The notes beneath the pieces were generated by a model. The model was not told where the DNA came from. It saw only the letters and a program-made list of their open reading frames with translations, and made no database searches. Positions 1 through 11,010 of a DNA stretch of 64,000 bases are shown here, piece after piece (position 1 is the first letter of the stretch; each line of letters starts with the position of its first letter). This DNA is from Solenopsis invicta (lineage: Eukaryota; Arthropoda; Insecta; Hymenoptera; Formicidae): positions 20,999,728 through 21,063,727 of the forward strand of contig NC_052671.1 in the NCBI RefSeq assembly GCF_016802725.1, in the 5' to 3' direction. A program made the translations under genes and the position numbers.

Positions 1-118
1 GTCCCGTCCACCAAATGCTTGCCTTTTCCAGTTTATCTGGATTAAGTCCCCTGGATAAAAGGTCCGCTGGATTATCCTTTGATTTCACGTGATACCAAGA
101 TGCATTGATTGTGTCCCG

Positions 119-1671
119 TTAGATCTCTGCTGCTCTATTAGCTATGAAGGTGTTCCATCTATTGGGTTCGTTGTTTATCCATGTTAAAGTGGAATCACTC
201 CAGTAATATATTTTTTGCGTCGAGATATTTAAAGCTTGAGCTGCTTTTTTAGCCAACTTGACCAAGAGTACCGCTCCACATAATTCTAATCTCGGTAATG
301 ACAATCGTTTTAGCGGAGCCACCCTCGATTTGGCATAGCAATCTTACAACGCGATCTCCCTCGGTGTTGGTATATACGTATATACAGGCAAGCGCCATAT
401 GCTGCTTCCGAAGCATCGCAAAACCCATACATTTCTGTTGTCGTTGGGTTGTTGAGTACTACTTGTCTTGGAATCGTGATGAATAGGATCTGCGGTAGTT
501 TTGATCTCCATTGACTCCACATTTCATGTACTTCTCCTGTGACTTCCTCGTCCCACTCCTTGCCACAGACGTTGCATTACTATCTTTGCCTTCACTATAA
601 TGGGCCCCAACCATCCAAGGGAATCGTATACTTGTGCAATTTTAGTTAATATTGTGCGTTTAGTAACTTTTCCTTCTATATGTTCTACCTTCAAACTATA
701 GTGAAGAGTATCTGCAACTGTGTTCCATGATATGCCTAGGATTTTTGTGCTCTCACCGAGTTGGACATGTCATTGACATCGTTCTCAGCTATTGCGGATG
801 CATTGGATTTTCATTTTCTGAGAGTGAATTGGGCATTAGAGAGGATGCCCTTAATATCATATTTTATTTGTTCAAGGTCTTCTATGGTATTCGCCCCGGT
901 TAACAAATCGTCTACGTAAAAATTTTTCAGAATCTCATGACTTGCCTTGGGATATTTATCCTTATTCTGCATTGCTATTTCTTGCATGCACCGAATTGCT
1001 AGAAAGGAAGAACTGGACATTCCATATGTCACCGTGTTAAGGTTGTAGGTACGTATGGGCTCCTGCGGACTCTATCTCCACAAAATGTGTTGTAAGTGAC
1101 GCATTTCTTTTGTAATGTTGACTTGACGATACATTTTGGTAACGTCGGCTGACATAGCGTAATTGGGTTGCCGTAGACGCAAAATAATATCAAACAGGTC
1201 GTCCTGTATCGTTGGTCCTGTTAGGAGGCAATTGTTCAAGGCTATTCCAGACGTGGTTTTGCATGAGGCGTCAAACACTACCCTTGTCCTTGTGGTGGTG
1301 CTATCCTCTTTCATCACCGCGTGATGTGGGATGTAATAGGCCCCTTCTACGAATTTCTCATTTGAGGGAACTTCTTCCATATGATTTAATTCTAAATATT
1401 CTTTCAGGAAATCATGATATTGCTGCTTTAACTCCGGTCTCTTCTCTAGCTTTCGTTCCAGGGATTTCAAACGTTTTTCCGCCGTACCATAAGATTCGCC
1501 TAAATCTTTTATGTTTTCTTTTAATGGTAGTTGTACAGTAAAGCGGCCTTCATCATCTCGTGTGTGCGTGGCGACAAAATGTTTTTCGCAATGAGCTTCT
1601 TCTTGAGATAATGGTGCACGCGTCTCCAAATTTTCAATCTGCCAGAATTTCTCGAGCTGCTTATGAAGCAA
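119..1671 (-). pseudogene. BEL/Pao pol remnant: reverse transcriptase and RNase H-like region
   Basis: Four minus-strand open stretches in different frames belong to one pol region. Positions 1671-1072 hold the N-terminal RT part, including the motifs RVVFDASCKT and SADVTKMYRQV. Positions 1032-811 hold the catalytic YVDD box in FYVDDLLTG and the start TYGMSSSSFLA. Positions 522-310 (GFCDASEAAYGACLY) and 322-119 (LPRLELCGAVLL, WSDSTLTW) match the RNase H-like part that follows RT in BEL elements. Frame changes and gaps near 1050 and between 811 and 522 show it is dead. In an intact element this region copies the RNA genome into DNA. The frame is cut by the window edge before integrase. Confidence 0.85.
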
Positions 1672-1753
1672 ATTACTTGTATTGACGCCGCAATAGAACT
1701 ATTATTACATCGCGTCTGGCTGTCTGAATCTATGTTCCTAGATACTATCCATC

Positions 1754-2769
1754 CTAGATACGTTTCTCGTAATTCAGGTGACTGCTTTTTGTTTTCTGAA
1801 TTCGTCTAGTGCCCAACACCTCCCAAAAGATAGAAGCACCCAGTAGTATATCGATGTCTCCCGGCAAGTGGAAATTTGGATCTGCTAGAGGTAAATGTAG
1901 CGGAATGTTGAGCATTTCTACATTTATTCTTGAATTTGGTAGTTTCTCCGTTATTTGGTCAACAATTATCAATGGAAGCTCTAGTTGGTAAGCTCCCGTA
2001 CGAGATTGAATCGCTGTATGAACTTGCTGCACAGCGTTAACCGTTGTGCAGTTAATACCCTTAAGTGTAATATTAATAGTTTTGGACCTTAAATTTAACT
2101 TTTTACTGAAGATTTGAGTAATAAAATTAGATTGTGCTCCACTATCTAATAGGGCATGGCATTCGTGCAAGGTTCCGTTGCAATCACGCACCATTACAAT
2201 CGCTGTTGATAACAAAACTTCGTGGGATTCTTTTGCACTATAGTGAATCAAAGATGCGGGTACTCGATTTGAAATCGAAGCAACAGCAATCTGAGTGACT
2301 GTGGAACCTTTGTTAGTGAGCACCTTATTATTAGAGGATTTTGATTCGGTAGATGACTCGACATCGGAAGCCTTGGCCTTATGTAAAAGAGTATTATGGT
2401 AACCTTTGCAATGCTTACAACCAATGGCCTTGCAATTTCTTCCGTGAAATGACTTTAAGCATTTAATACATAGACGCTTTTTTTTATTTTGGCGTGTCTG
2501 TCTTCTATTGACATGCCGAGGAATGTATTGCATTTCTGCGTCTCATACTCACTGAAACATATTGAACAAAGCAAATTATTGGAGACTACGTAAGACTGTA
2601 GCGTATTTTTAGGTTGAGTGGCTGTGGCCTTGCTGTTGCTTCGAAAATCATTTGAACCTTGCATGCTACGATTCGTAGGTGATAGGGCTTGCAAAAATGC
2701 GCTGCGATTTGTAAGAAACTGGGTAAACTTCTCTAATGTGGGGAACGCATCTATGGTGGATCTTTGCAA
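1754..2769 (-). pseudogene. BEL/Pao zinc-knuckle and aspartic protease region
   Basis: Two overlapping minus-strand reading stretches (2769-2455 and 2533-1754) form this region, so a frameshift lies near 2500. The second starts with a Cys/His-rich knuckle (CIKCLKSFHGRNC, then CKHCKGYHNTLLH) and continues into a retropepsin-like protease. The protease has the active-site motif HALLDSGAQSNFI and a downstream ILLGASIFW stretch that resembles the second conserved protease motif. This matches the A17/DUF1758 protease of BEL/Pao. It lies directly downstream of gag and upstream of RT, as expected. Confidence 0.8.
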
Positions 2770-2799
2770 CTCCCACTCTTTACGAGTTCCCTTATCCAG

Positions 2800-3588
2800 T
2801 TAAGGCATGATAACGTGAATTATTAAGGTGGCCCATTCCATGACAGGCTGATCTAATTTCATTAGCGCTTGAACGTGTTGTGAAATATTATCTGCCAATA
2901 ATCTTAAGTCACTGTAAAATTCTCTATTAATCGATGGTAAATCAAAAAGTGCCTGGATCAAGTACTGTACAATCAACTTTTTGTTTTCATATCTTTGTTT
3001 TAACAATTGCCAAGCCACTTCGTAATTGTCATTAGTGAGCTCTATTGAATTTATTACTTTTGCTGCCTCCCCAGTTAACGATACTCTCAAATAATGCAAT
3101 TTCTGCACTGGAGACAGAGTTATATTTGATGCTATAAGAGAATCAAATAAATCCCGGAAGGGAATCCAGCGTTCGTAGTTACCATCAAATTTTGGTGAAT
3201 CAATGCTTGGTAGTTTCACTAAAGGCTTATTCACAACACGTTCATTTAATACTATAGGCGGTGTGACACCGGGTTGCGGAGTGTTATTTAAATTTTGAAA
3301 TTGACTCACGTGCTCCCTCGCAGTGAGTTGGCGAGCTTTGCTAATTAATTGATGAAACGAGTCTTCAAACAAATCACGCTGTTGCAATTGTTCATCAGAA
3401 TCATCAATTTCTTCTATTTTGTCTTGGATTAGTCCAAACTCTGTCCAAAAACCTTCAGTTTTTTCTATACGGCTCGGCAACTCAGCTTGCTTTTTTGGGT
3501 TATCTTCTAATGACGTAAGAAAATTTCCGAACGAAGTTAACCTGGCCTTTACCCGACCTTTCTGTTTGATAAGTGATTCTTTGGCCAT
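2800..3588 (-). pseudogene. BEL/Pao gag (DUF1759-like), truncated by frameshift
   Basis: The frame opens with ATG at 3588 (MAKESLIKQKGRVKARLTSF) and runs 262 codons. The N-terminal half is a charged, probably coiled region with EEIDDSDEQLQQRDLFEDSF. The second half has the family signature LPSIDSPKFDGNYERWIPF, then LHYLRVSLTGEAA and AWQLLKQRYENK, typical of the capsid-like DUF1759/UBN2 region of Pao-type gag. The frame stops at 2800, while the same protein seems to continue in another frame at 2769-2455, so a frameshift has broken gag. The start was chosen because it is the first Met after the leader. Confidence 0.8.
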
Positions 3589-3945
3589 GTTTTTCAGCTA
3601 ACCTTGATATCAATAATTAAATATAATTTGATTATTTGTGATGTTTATGTTAAATATAGATATATTACTTACATTAATATTGCGACATAAATTTTTATCC
3701 ACGCTTCTACCATAAAAACGCAACGCTGAAGTCTGATGGGTGTGAAGTAGTTTTCTCGCCTGAACTGTGTCCGTTGCTTGCTTGTAAAATGGCCGATCTC
3801 CTTGGTCTCGCTGTGCAACGTCCAAACGGTTGTTTAAACGGTTATCCTGTTGGCATGCGCAGATCGTCCTTCTGTGCGCGAGAGAGAGATAGAGATTGTG
3901 GTTCCCGCTTCTGGTATGCACACGCCGGTGCGTCTCGCTATGCCG

Positions 3946-3985
<40 letters not shown>

Positions 3986-4038
3986 CGTACTTTGCGCCTC
4001 GTACTGTGCACACGCCGATGCGTCTCGTCGTAGCGTGC

Positions 4039-4069
<31 letters not shown>

Positions 4070-4232
4070 TACTTCGCGCCTCGTACTGTACACGCGCCGG
4101 TGCGTCTCGCCGTAGCGTACGAGAGAGAGAGAGAGAAAGAGAGAGAGAGAAAGAATGCGTATTCCTCACCTCGTAGCAACGCGCGCGGAAATCTCGCCCG
4201 TAGTAACACCGCTGGGATGTCACGCTGCAGCG

Positions 4233-4266
<34 letters not shown>

Positions 4267-4665
4267 GTAATCGTCACCTTGTGGTAGCGCACACTGGAGT
4301 CTCGCCCGTGGTAACACCGCCGGGATGTCTCGCTGCAGCGTGCGAGAGAGAGAGACGTAGTCGTCGCCTCGTGGTAGCGCACACTGGAGTCTCGCCCGTG
4401 GTAACACCGCCGGGATGTCTCGCCGCAGCGTGCGAGAGAGAGAGAGACGTAGTCGTCGCCTCGTGGTAGCGCACACTGGAAGTCTCGTCCGTGGTTACAC
4501 CGCCGAGATGTCTCGCTGCAGCGTGCGAGAGAGAGAGACGTAGCCGTTACCTTGTGGTAGCGCGCACTGGAAGTCTCGCCCGTGGTAACACCGCCGGAAT
4601 GTCTCGCTGTAGCGTGCGAAAGAGAGAGAGAGACGGAAAGCGCACTTCGTGCCTCGTACTGTGTA

Positions 4666-5986
4666 CGAGGTGTGTTCAAAAAGTATCGCGAATTTTGAAT
4701 TTTCGCGGGTTACGTATATTCGAATTTCGATCTTTTTGTGGCGTTATGTTGGTACTCATGTCTCTCACTTATGCCGACAAGCTCGGCCATTTTGAATGTT
4801 CACTTAATTGTTGACAGCTGCTTTGCTTGCACGTGTTTTGGATCGTCTTCGATTTTTACCTATTCAAAAAAATGGATCAAAGAACCTGTATCAAATTTTG
4901 TGTGAAAAACGAAATTAAGTGCGTGGATGCATTCCGAATGTTGACTGTGGCATACGGAGAAGCTACCTTGGACCGAAGCAACGTTTATCGGTGGTACAAA
5001 ATGTTCTCAGAAGGCCGAGAAGATGTGAACGACGAAGAGCGTGCCGGACGCCCGAGCACTTCAACAACAGACGAAAAAATTAATGAAGTGGAGAAAATGG
5101 TATTGGCCAATCGTCGAATCACCGTTAGAGAAGTTGCTGAGGACCTAAACACATCGATTGGCTCGTGCCATTCGATTTTTATCAATGATTTGGGCATGAG
5201 ACGGGTCGCCGCGAAATTCGTACCAAAATTGCTCAATTGCGACCAAAAACAGCATCGCATGAACATTGCTAATGAGATGTTGGACTCTGTCCGCGACGAC
5301 CCAAATTTGCTCCAGAGGGTCATAACTGGTGACGAATCGTGGGTTTATGGTTATGACGTGGAAACCAAAGCTCAATCATCTCAATGGAAGCTGCCGCACG
5401 AACCAAGACCGAAAAAAGCGCGCCAAGTTCGGTCGAATGTGAAAGTTTTGCTGACAGTTTTCTTCGATTGCAGGGGCGTGGTGCATCATGAGTTCTTGCC
5501 ACAGGGTAGAACGGTCAATAAGGAATATTACCTGCAAGTTATGCGCAATTTGCGCGAAGCAATCCGCCAGAAACGCCCGGATTTGTGGAAGAACAAAAAT
5601 TGGCTTTTGCACCACGATAACGCCCCTGCTCACACATCGTTGCTTGTGCGCGACTTTTTGGCCAAAAACAACACACTAATGATGCCGCAGCCACCGTATT
5701 CCCCAGATCTGGCCCCCTGTGACTTTTTCTTGTTCCCTAAACTGAAGAGGCCCATGAAAGGACAACGTTACGCTACGCTTGACGAGATAAAGACGGCATC
5801 GAAGGAGGAGCTGAACAAGATAAAAAAAATGATTTTTTGAAGTGCTTCGAAGATTGGAAAAACCGTTGGCACAAGTGTATAATATCTCATGGGGATTACT
5901 TTGAAGGGGACAAAATAGATATTCATGAATAAATAAATAATTTTTGAAAAAACACAAAATTCGCGATACTTTTTGAACACACCTCG
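4666..5986 (+). mobile_element. mariner transposon, copy 1 (1321 bp)
   Basis: The ends are inverted repeats (cgaggtgtgttcaaaaagta at left, its complement ending ttttgaacacacctcg at right). They are flanked by the TA duplication at 4664-4665 and 5987-5988. It is almost identical to the copies at 49121 and 62790. One A is missing from the poly-A tract near 5822 (8 A instead of 9), which explains the 1-bp length difference from copy 2. It is inserted in the BEL leader minisatellite. Confidence 0.97.
4872..5840 (+). pseudogene. mariner transposase, copy 1, C-terminal frameshift
   Basis: The protein starts at ATG 4872 (MDQRTCIKF), preceded by an A-rich stretch; an in-frame upstream Met at 4827 is possible but is not the family start. 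It has the N-terminal helix-turn-helix region (WYKMFSEGREDVNDEERAGR) and the catalytic triad in TGDESW, HHDNAPAH and PYSPDLAPCDFF with D(34)D spacing. Loss of one A in the tract at about 5822-5829 shifts the frame, so the last 32 or so residues are replaced by a short wrong end. Copy 2 shows the intact C-terminus. Residue differences from copies 2 and 3 include CV for WA near residue 18. Probably inactive, although the catalytic core is complete. Confidence 0.93.
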
Positions 5987-6239
5987 TACGCGCCGGTGCG
6001 TCTCGCTGCAGCGTGCGTGATGGCAACGTCTTATAAAAGTGCGAGCACGAAGTCACAAGTTATCCTGGCGCATAAACATGCGCGTGACGAATCTTACGGC
6101 TGTATGAGAGGTCTCGCGTCGTTTGTGCAACCTTCTCCTTGATGCTGCGATGACCACCTCTTATGCCGCCATTTTGACGAAACCGCTTGTGCCACGTTGT
6201 CGACTCGTGCACTCGTATTTCTTGTTGCGTCGTCCAGAT

Positions 6240-6262
6240 AATAATCCGGCTCGAAGGACCAA
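6240..6262 (-). other. BEL/Pao primer-binding-site region
   Basis: On the minus strand the bases just after the LTR read ttggtccttcgagccggatt. This resembles the start of the internal region of many BEL elements and is the likely tRNA primer site. It fixes the 3' end of the LTR at 6263. I could not match it to a specific tRNA from memory. Confidence 0.5.
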
Positions 6263-6533
6263 TGTTAGAGCCCTTATAGGCTTTCAATAGCTTACTGCTG
6301 AAAGCCTACTATTCTTACGAATAGGTGGACTGTATGCCGGAGAGGACGTGCCTTTAGGGAAGTACTCGCACTTTTTTACGTTAGACTTCTTGCTTTATTT
6401 ATGGCGAACAGAACCAGACTGCCTACACTACTTCTGGTGGTGCGCACTTCTGCCAATTTACAATAATGAAGGGCGCCATGTCAACATGGCGGCTTCGTTA
6501 GAATGGCGCGCAATACAGTATGATTTTACAACA
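6263..6533 (-). repeat. putative 5' LTR of the BEL/Pao element (271 bp)
   Basis: On the minus strand the block starts TGTTGTAAAA (6533) and ends CTCTAACA (6263), giving a TGTT...AACA inverted end, directly followed by the primer-site region. The other LTR is outside the window, so neither the length nor a target duplication can be verified. The outer boundary at 6533 is the weaker one. Confidence 0.5.
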
Positions 6534-6699
6534 TGCGTATAAGTACGAACAATTGGTTAAGTGCTTTTTAAACAATCTTGCATGCTACAATAATGTAAAT
6601 AACGTTTCGGGAAAAACGCGTTTAAAGTTTTGAGCAGTTCAGAGCTGAACATTTACCATCTTTAGAGATAATAATTATATAGTTGTAACATATAAATAA

Positions 6700-7165
6700 C
6701 CCGTTCTTTTTGTATAGAGATCGCGCGCAGACGTAGCTCGTCGGGTATTCCAGGGCACGATCCGAGTTTAAGAGAGAACTAGACGGCGGTTTGAGCGTAT
6801 AACGTATGTACAAGTTTATTTAGCGAAATGAATTACAACACTAGTGAGTCGTAATGTTTACAAGACGTATTTACCAAGTAGGCGTGTGTGCGTTACCGGA
6901 GATTTTACGTCGTCGGCTATATAATCCACCGGTGACAATCGTGCGATCAACACACGGTTATTCGCGCGCCGGAAGGCAAGTTCCGGTGATGCACCTGATT
7001 CGGCGCTTGTTGCTCGGGAGCACGGTTGCCGATACTCGGGCGGGCGACGCGGGCACTTGCCGACAGTGCGAGCGATTGTTTGGCTCGACGGCGACGATCC
7101 GCTTTTTCTATCCGTGTTTTCCCGAGAGTTTACCTCTCCGAAGAGTTTTTTGACCAAGGACTGAG
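6700..7165 (-). repeat. fragment of a Gypsy-type LTR
   Basis: The block shares an order of motifs with the solo LTR at 18879-19968: an agagaactagac motif, then ttgtttta/gtttatt-type sequence (AATAAA on the minus strand near 6816), then a TATA motif on the minus strand near 6920. No coding potential is seen. The right edge meets the TIR element at 7173. No terminal duplication is visible, so it is probably partial. Positions 6534-6700 hold nothing I recognise. Confidence 0.45.
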
Positions 7166-7172
7166 TCTCTAA

Positions 7173-9253
7173 GGCACGTATTCATAGTCGTGACTTATTT
7201 TCAAGATCCTCTTAAGTACAGTCTTAAGTTACCCTCTAGATTCATAGTCATGAATCAAGCAAATGCTTGAGTAAAATCTCAAGTCACGACTTGTCCAAGA
7301 CGATCTTGTTTGGAAACGTCTTGTTTGGTCTCGATTCATAGACAGATCTTATTCAAAATAAGACCAGACTTAAGACTATCTTATTAGTCATGAATTCATA
7401 GTCGTAATAAGACGTCTTGTATGACGTATATACAGCCAAATAAGACGATCTTCGCCCAGTCGTGATCAAAGTAGACTTAAGCAGAGCTGTAGAGCATTAT
7501 TCTAACCTCAAATTAATGTTTGCTGGAGTTGAAATACTTAAATTTAAAAAAATGACAGCAAAGACAAGACTAGTTAATCGTAGATTTTTAATTTCTTTAT
7601 TTTTATAAAAACATGACTAGTATTGAAAAAAAAAGATATAAAAAATATTTTTAGTTTTCTTTTACACAACTTATATATACATTAATATGCTCTTTATGCA
7701 GTTCTTTGATCTGTGCAAAAATTGCAGAAAATAGCTGTTAAAATTTATAATTATAATTTTTACTATGGTACTTAAAATATAAGAGTGATTTATTATACAA
7801 TTATATAAATATAATAATCAATAATGTTTGGTAGGAAAAAATATATTAAAAATATTAAATATATTGAAAATCTCCGCGGATTTTTGGCACACAATTTTGG
7901 CAGCAGACAACCACATGTTATTGATTTACTGAGACGATAAATATTATATCTATCAGTATTAAATAATATTAAAATTAAACATTAATGGATATTAAGTAAA
8001 TATTAAATAAATATGAAATAAGTATGCAATTAATATTAAATTAATGTTTATGAAATTATTGTGTCAAATAAAATTTAATGTAAAATAAATATTAAATTAA
8101 TGTTAAATAAACATTAAATTAATGTTTTTGAAATTATTGCTTCAAATAAAAAATTAATGTAAAGTATAAATTAAATTAAAGTTGAATAAATGTTAAATTA
8201 ACGTTTTTGAAATTATAGTTTTAAATAAAAAATTAAAGTAAAATAAATATTTAATTAATTTTGAAAAAATGTTAAAGTAATGTTTTTTTAAATCATTATT
8301 GCAAATAAATTATTAATGTAATATAAATATTGAATAAATGTTAAAAAAACATTAAATAAACATTTTTCCAAATCATTATTTTAAATGAGTAATTAATGAA
8401 ATGTAAATATTAAATAAACGTTAAATAAATATTAAATTAATATTTTTTTAAATCATTATTTTAAATATTTAATTAATGTTAAATAAATATTTATAAAGTT
8501 TTTAATAAATATTATTGTTATAATGAATTGTACAATTAATAATTAATATTGAATAAATATTAAAAAAGCATTTAAAAAATATTGTGTACTGATTGGGATA
8601 TATTATTCGATATATAATCACAAAACTCAACTTTAATAAATAATCTTATATTTTATAACATTTTCCCTACTTTTAATCATATTTTTTTAAAATTTTATGC
8701 TTCATTACTTTTAATTTATATGATCCTGCATTGTAGAATTTTTTGAGATATTTTGCTGTATTTTATTTTTCATTAAATAAATAAAATTTTTCGATTATCG
8801 ATTATTTTAATTGTTTACAATTAATGTAATCTAATAAAGTTTAAATTAATCATATTACACTAATTGACTCGAAATTCTCGAGTCTACTGTTGAGGTTATA
8901 AGATTTATATAGGTATAATACTTGAATTCGCTGATTTTATAGTTTAACAGATTCAATGGAATATTTGGTTATTTCTGATCCGTTTAGCTCAATGTATGCA
9001 ATGTTCTCATTGGAAGATTCATAGGAAATATCACGGAAACAGCCGATTCATAAATAAGCGTTAGCTTGAGCATTGCTTCGCGAAGACGATCTTATATCAA
9101 ATAAGCACAACTTGAACAAGAACTTCTTCGCCAAGCTCGCCTCAAGTCATGACTATGAAATGTACTACTATTGAGACAATTTTATTCGAATAAGATGATC
9201 TTCGTCAAGATGATCTTAAGTGCTGACTTGAGACTCGACTATAAATACCGGCC
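7173..9253. mobile_element. non-autonomous TIR transposon, PIF/Harbinger-like ends
   Basis: The left end GGCACGTATTCATAGTCG and the complement of the right end GGCCGGTATTTATAGTCG match at 15 of 18 positions. Both arms (about 7173-7500 and 8990-9253) contain repeated TTCATAG and AAGACGATCTT-type motifs in opposite orientation. Flanks are TAA at left and CAA at right, a possible one-mismatch 3-bp duplication. The interior is AT-rich, non-coding and contains a 79-bp tandem array. The superfamily call is from the end motif and the 3-bp flank only. Confidence 0.55.
7985..8490. repeat. AT-rich tandem repeat, period about 79 bp, six units
   Basis: The motif aatgtttttgaaattatt or a near copy recurs at about 8044, 8122, 8201, 8280, 8361 and 8441, a spacing of 78-81 bp. 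Between the motifs are aaataaatattaaattaatg-type stretches. The copies degrade toward the right. It lies inside the non-autonomous TIR element. Confidence 0.8.
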
Positions 9254-9453
9254 CAAGTCTAAAGTCGTGTCGTGAGGTTTCGCAATCTCAGTGGTCGGGG
9301 GAATAACAAACGACACGCTGCGGGCCATTGGAGAAGCATCATCTATCACCACCGACGCTGTCGGTACGGCTAAAAAAGGAAAAAATGAAAGGGAGGAGCA
9401 GAAGGGAACCGTTGATTATGTCCTCTCTTTGCCAGGAATAGTGGTCGACTGGG

Positions 9454-9927
9454 TCAACAAGAGGACATACCTGGTACGACGTCCCGGTCGCTTTTTGCGA
9501 CCGTCGGTTTTTCAATGCTCTGAGATGATGTCGATGGATCGGCCAGGACTGCGGCTGAGTCGTCCTCTTCTTGTGAAGCATCCCTCGACGGCGATACAAC
9601 ATTCTGGGCCCGATTACGAGAAGAGAGGTTATGGCCGGCGTCCCTGGACACGAGCTCGCGAATCTGTTCGAGCATCTCATGGAACCCGTCTTTCGACCGC
9701 CAATTCCTCGAGGATAGTCCTCCCGAGGATCGAGAGTCCGGCAAGAGAGTGAAACTATGCCGTCTGCTTCTCCGCGAGCAATCCTGTGAGCGATCACACG
9801 AGGAGTCCCGCGATCGACCTCGCGAGCGACCCTGTGAGCGATCGCGCGAGCGATATCGCGAAACATCGTAAGCGTCTTGGAATGCTTTACCTTTCGAGCT
9901 TTTCTTTTTCGCCTTATGCTTCGGCAT
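9454..9927 (-). CDS. RS-rich, gag-like ORF of an unidentified retroelement
   Basis: The frame begins at ATG 9927 (MPKHKAKKKSSKGKAFQDAY) and encodes 157 residues. An in-frame Met at 10089 is further upstream but lies in LTR-like sequence. Residues 20-55 are dominated by RS/RD dipeptides (SRYRSRDRSQGRSRGRSRDS), followed by a region with FHEMLEQIRELVSRDA and a Ser/Asp-rich end. It lies just downstream, on the minus strand, of LTR-related sequence at 10090-11010, so I infer a 5' gag fragment. I do not recognise the family. An arginine/serine-rich host protein fragment is an alternative. No pol follows; the frame is lost before the TIR element at 9253. Confidence 0.4.
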   Translation of the reverse strand: MPKHKAKKKSSKGKAFQDAYDVSRYRSRDRSQGRSRGRSRDSSCDRSQDCSRRSRRHSFTLLPDSRSSGGLSSRNWRSKDGFHEMLEQIRELVSRDAGHNLSSRNRAQNVVSPSRDASQEEDDSAAVLADPSTSSQSIEKPTVAKSDRDVVPGMSSC

Positions 9928-10089
9928 ATCGCAAAAAGAAGGAAATAAATCGAAAAAACGACGGATGACGAAGAAGTGTGCGTTGTCTGGATCAACGAAC
10001 AGAACACAATGAGGCCGATGGCGCGTGCAGCCCCCACCGTGGAGAAACGACGGAAGGAGCGCATTGCCAACTTCTAGATCGGTTTTCAC

Positions 10090-11010
10090 GGTTGCCGGCG
10101 CGGTAGCGGGATGCGGGGTGACGCCCAGCTGAGTGTCCCTTTAAATTTGACAGATCCGCGTCGCGTTGCGATTTGCAGGCGGGATACAACGGCTCGAGTA
10201 CGCTCGACAGAGGCAAAGACGCTTTACCCCACTTTTTTAGCCGTTGCGACGAGATTGGATCAGTGTGAGGATGCCGGTCGGGCAAGAACGCTTGCCAGAG
10301 CTCAAGCACGCTTGAGCCCAGCTTCGGCGAGGAGAGACGGGTGTGAGAGCGGTAGCCGTCGAGAACGCTTGACAGAGTCCAAGACGCTCCCGGGGGGACT
10401 CCGGAAGTATGCTGCACGCGTTCCCGGAGCTCCCCCCGTAAGGACCAGTGCAGGAAATCCGGAGATATTTTAGTGGGTAGGCCCCCGTCGACACGTCTTT
10501 GGTGGAGGAGAGCCCCACATAACCTTCAGGCCTCCCCCGGGGCCTGGGATATGTGGTAACGCATTTCCCCTCCGTTACAAAAAAAAAGGCCAAGACGCTT
10601 GACCCCAGGACTCGGGAGACTTTTTCCAAGACTTAGTCGGCGGAGTAGTTGTCCGAAAAGTCAGCGGAGAAAAAGCGCAGCATCTCGCTGCTCCGACTCT
10701 TATACTCGAATTTCGAGACGTCAGGGATGCTCGGTAGCGATTCGGTTTGTTTCGGCATCAACATCCCCGCTCGAGATCGGGCGCTCAGAGATCGAACGGA
10801 GGCGAGTGAGCACACCGATAGCGCGTACCGGTTTGCATCGGTGCGCGTGCGCGGCGAGATATTCGGCGCGCGGATGCCTTCGTTGCCCGTATAGGCGCGT
10901 GTGGAGTGTCTTAAGGGTACGCAGCGCCTCTCCCTATGCCCGGTGGATATTTGGCCGGGCGTTTTGGCGGACGGTGACCGGTCCGATGGGAATTGCGCGG
11001 AGCGGTTTGT
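10090..11010 (-). repeat. LTR-related block, same family group as the 18.9-20.0 kb solo LTR
   Basis: Several ordered motifs are shared with the solo LTR at 18879-19968: ctcttatactcgaatttcga against cttatatacccgaatctcga, cccgctcgagatcgg, ggtgaccggtccga against ggtggacggtccga, and a final gcggtttgttata against gcggtttgttaca. A TATA-like motif is on the minus strand near 10697. The left boundary is unclear. Many short GC-rich frames here are not genes. Confidence 0.5.

Larger units (their letters stand above)
3900..6020. repeat. (GA)n-punctuated minisatellite, about 90 bp per unit, split by mariner copy 1
   Basis: Units begin with cctcgt or ccttgt at about 3996, 4079, 4170, 4278, 4367, 4457, 4551 and 4652. 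Each ends in a GA run of variable length after gtctcgctgcagcgtgcgag or a near copy, so the period is 83-108 bp. The last unit is interrupted after position 4663 and resumes at 5989, because a mariner inserted there. The array lies in the BEL leader between LTR and gag. Arginine/glutamate- and serine/leucine-rich reading frames across it are products of the repeat, not genes. Confidence 0.9.
1..6533 (-). mobile_element. BEL/Pao LTR retrotransposon, decayed, 5' part
   Basis: Read on the minus strand the order is LTR (6533-6263), primer-site region, long leader, gag, zinc-knuckle/protease and reverse transcriptase with RNase H-like sequence. This is the BEL/Pao order. Integrase and the 3' LTR would lie beyond the left window edge. 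The coding part is broken into several frames, so the copy is not autonomous. Mariner copy 1 sits in the leader. The family call rests on the DUF1759-like gag, the A17/DUF1758-like protease with a DSGA motif, and the YVDD reverse transcriptase motif. Confidence 0.85.

Noticed and set aside
3900..4660. CRISPR-like array
   Set aside because: Units are head-to-tail and similar throughout, with no unique spacers of fixed length. The genome is eukaryotic.
3610..4679. Long Arg/Glu- and Ser/Leu-rich reading frames on both strands
   Set aside because: They follow the (GA)n runs and the 90-bp minisatellite. Composition and overlap in several frames show they are repeat products.
4985..5633. Minus-strand frames of 76-112 residues inside the mariners (also at 49440-50088 and 63109-63757)
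   Set aside because: They are antisense shadows of the transposase and recur in all three copies for that reason.
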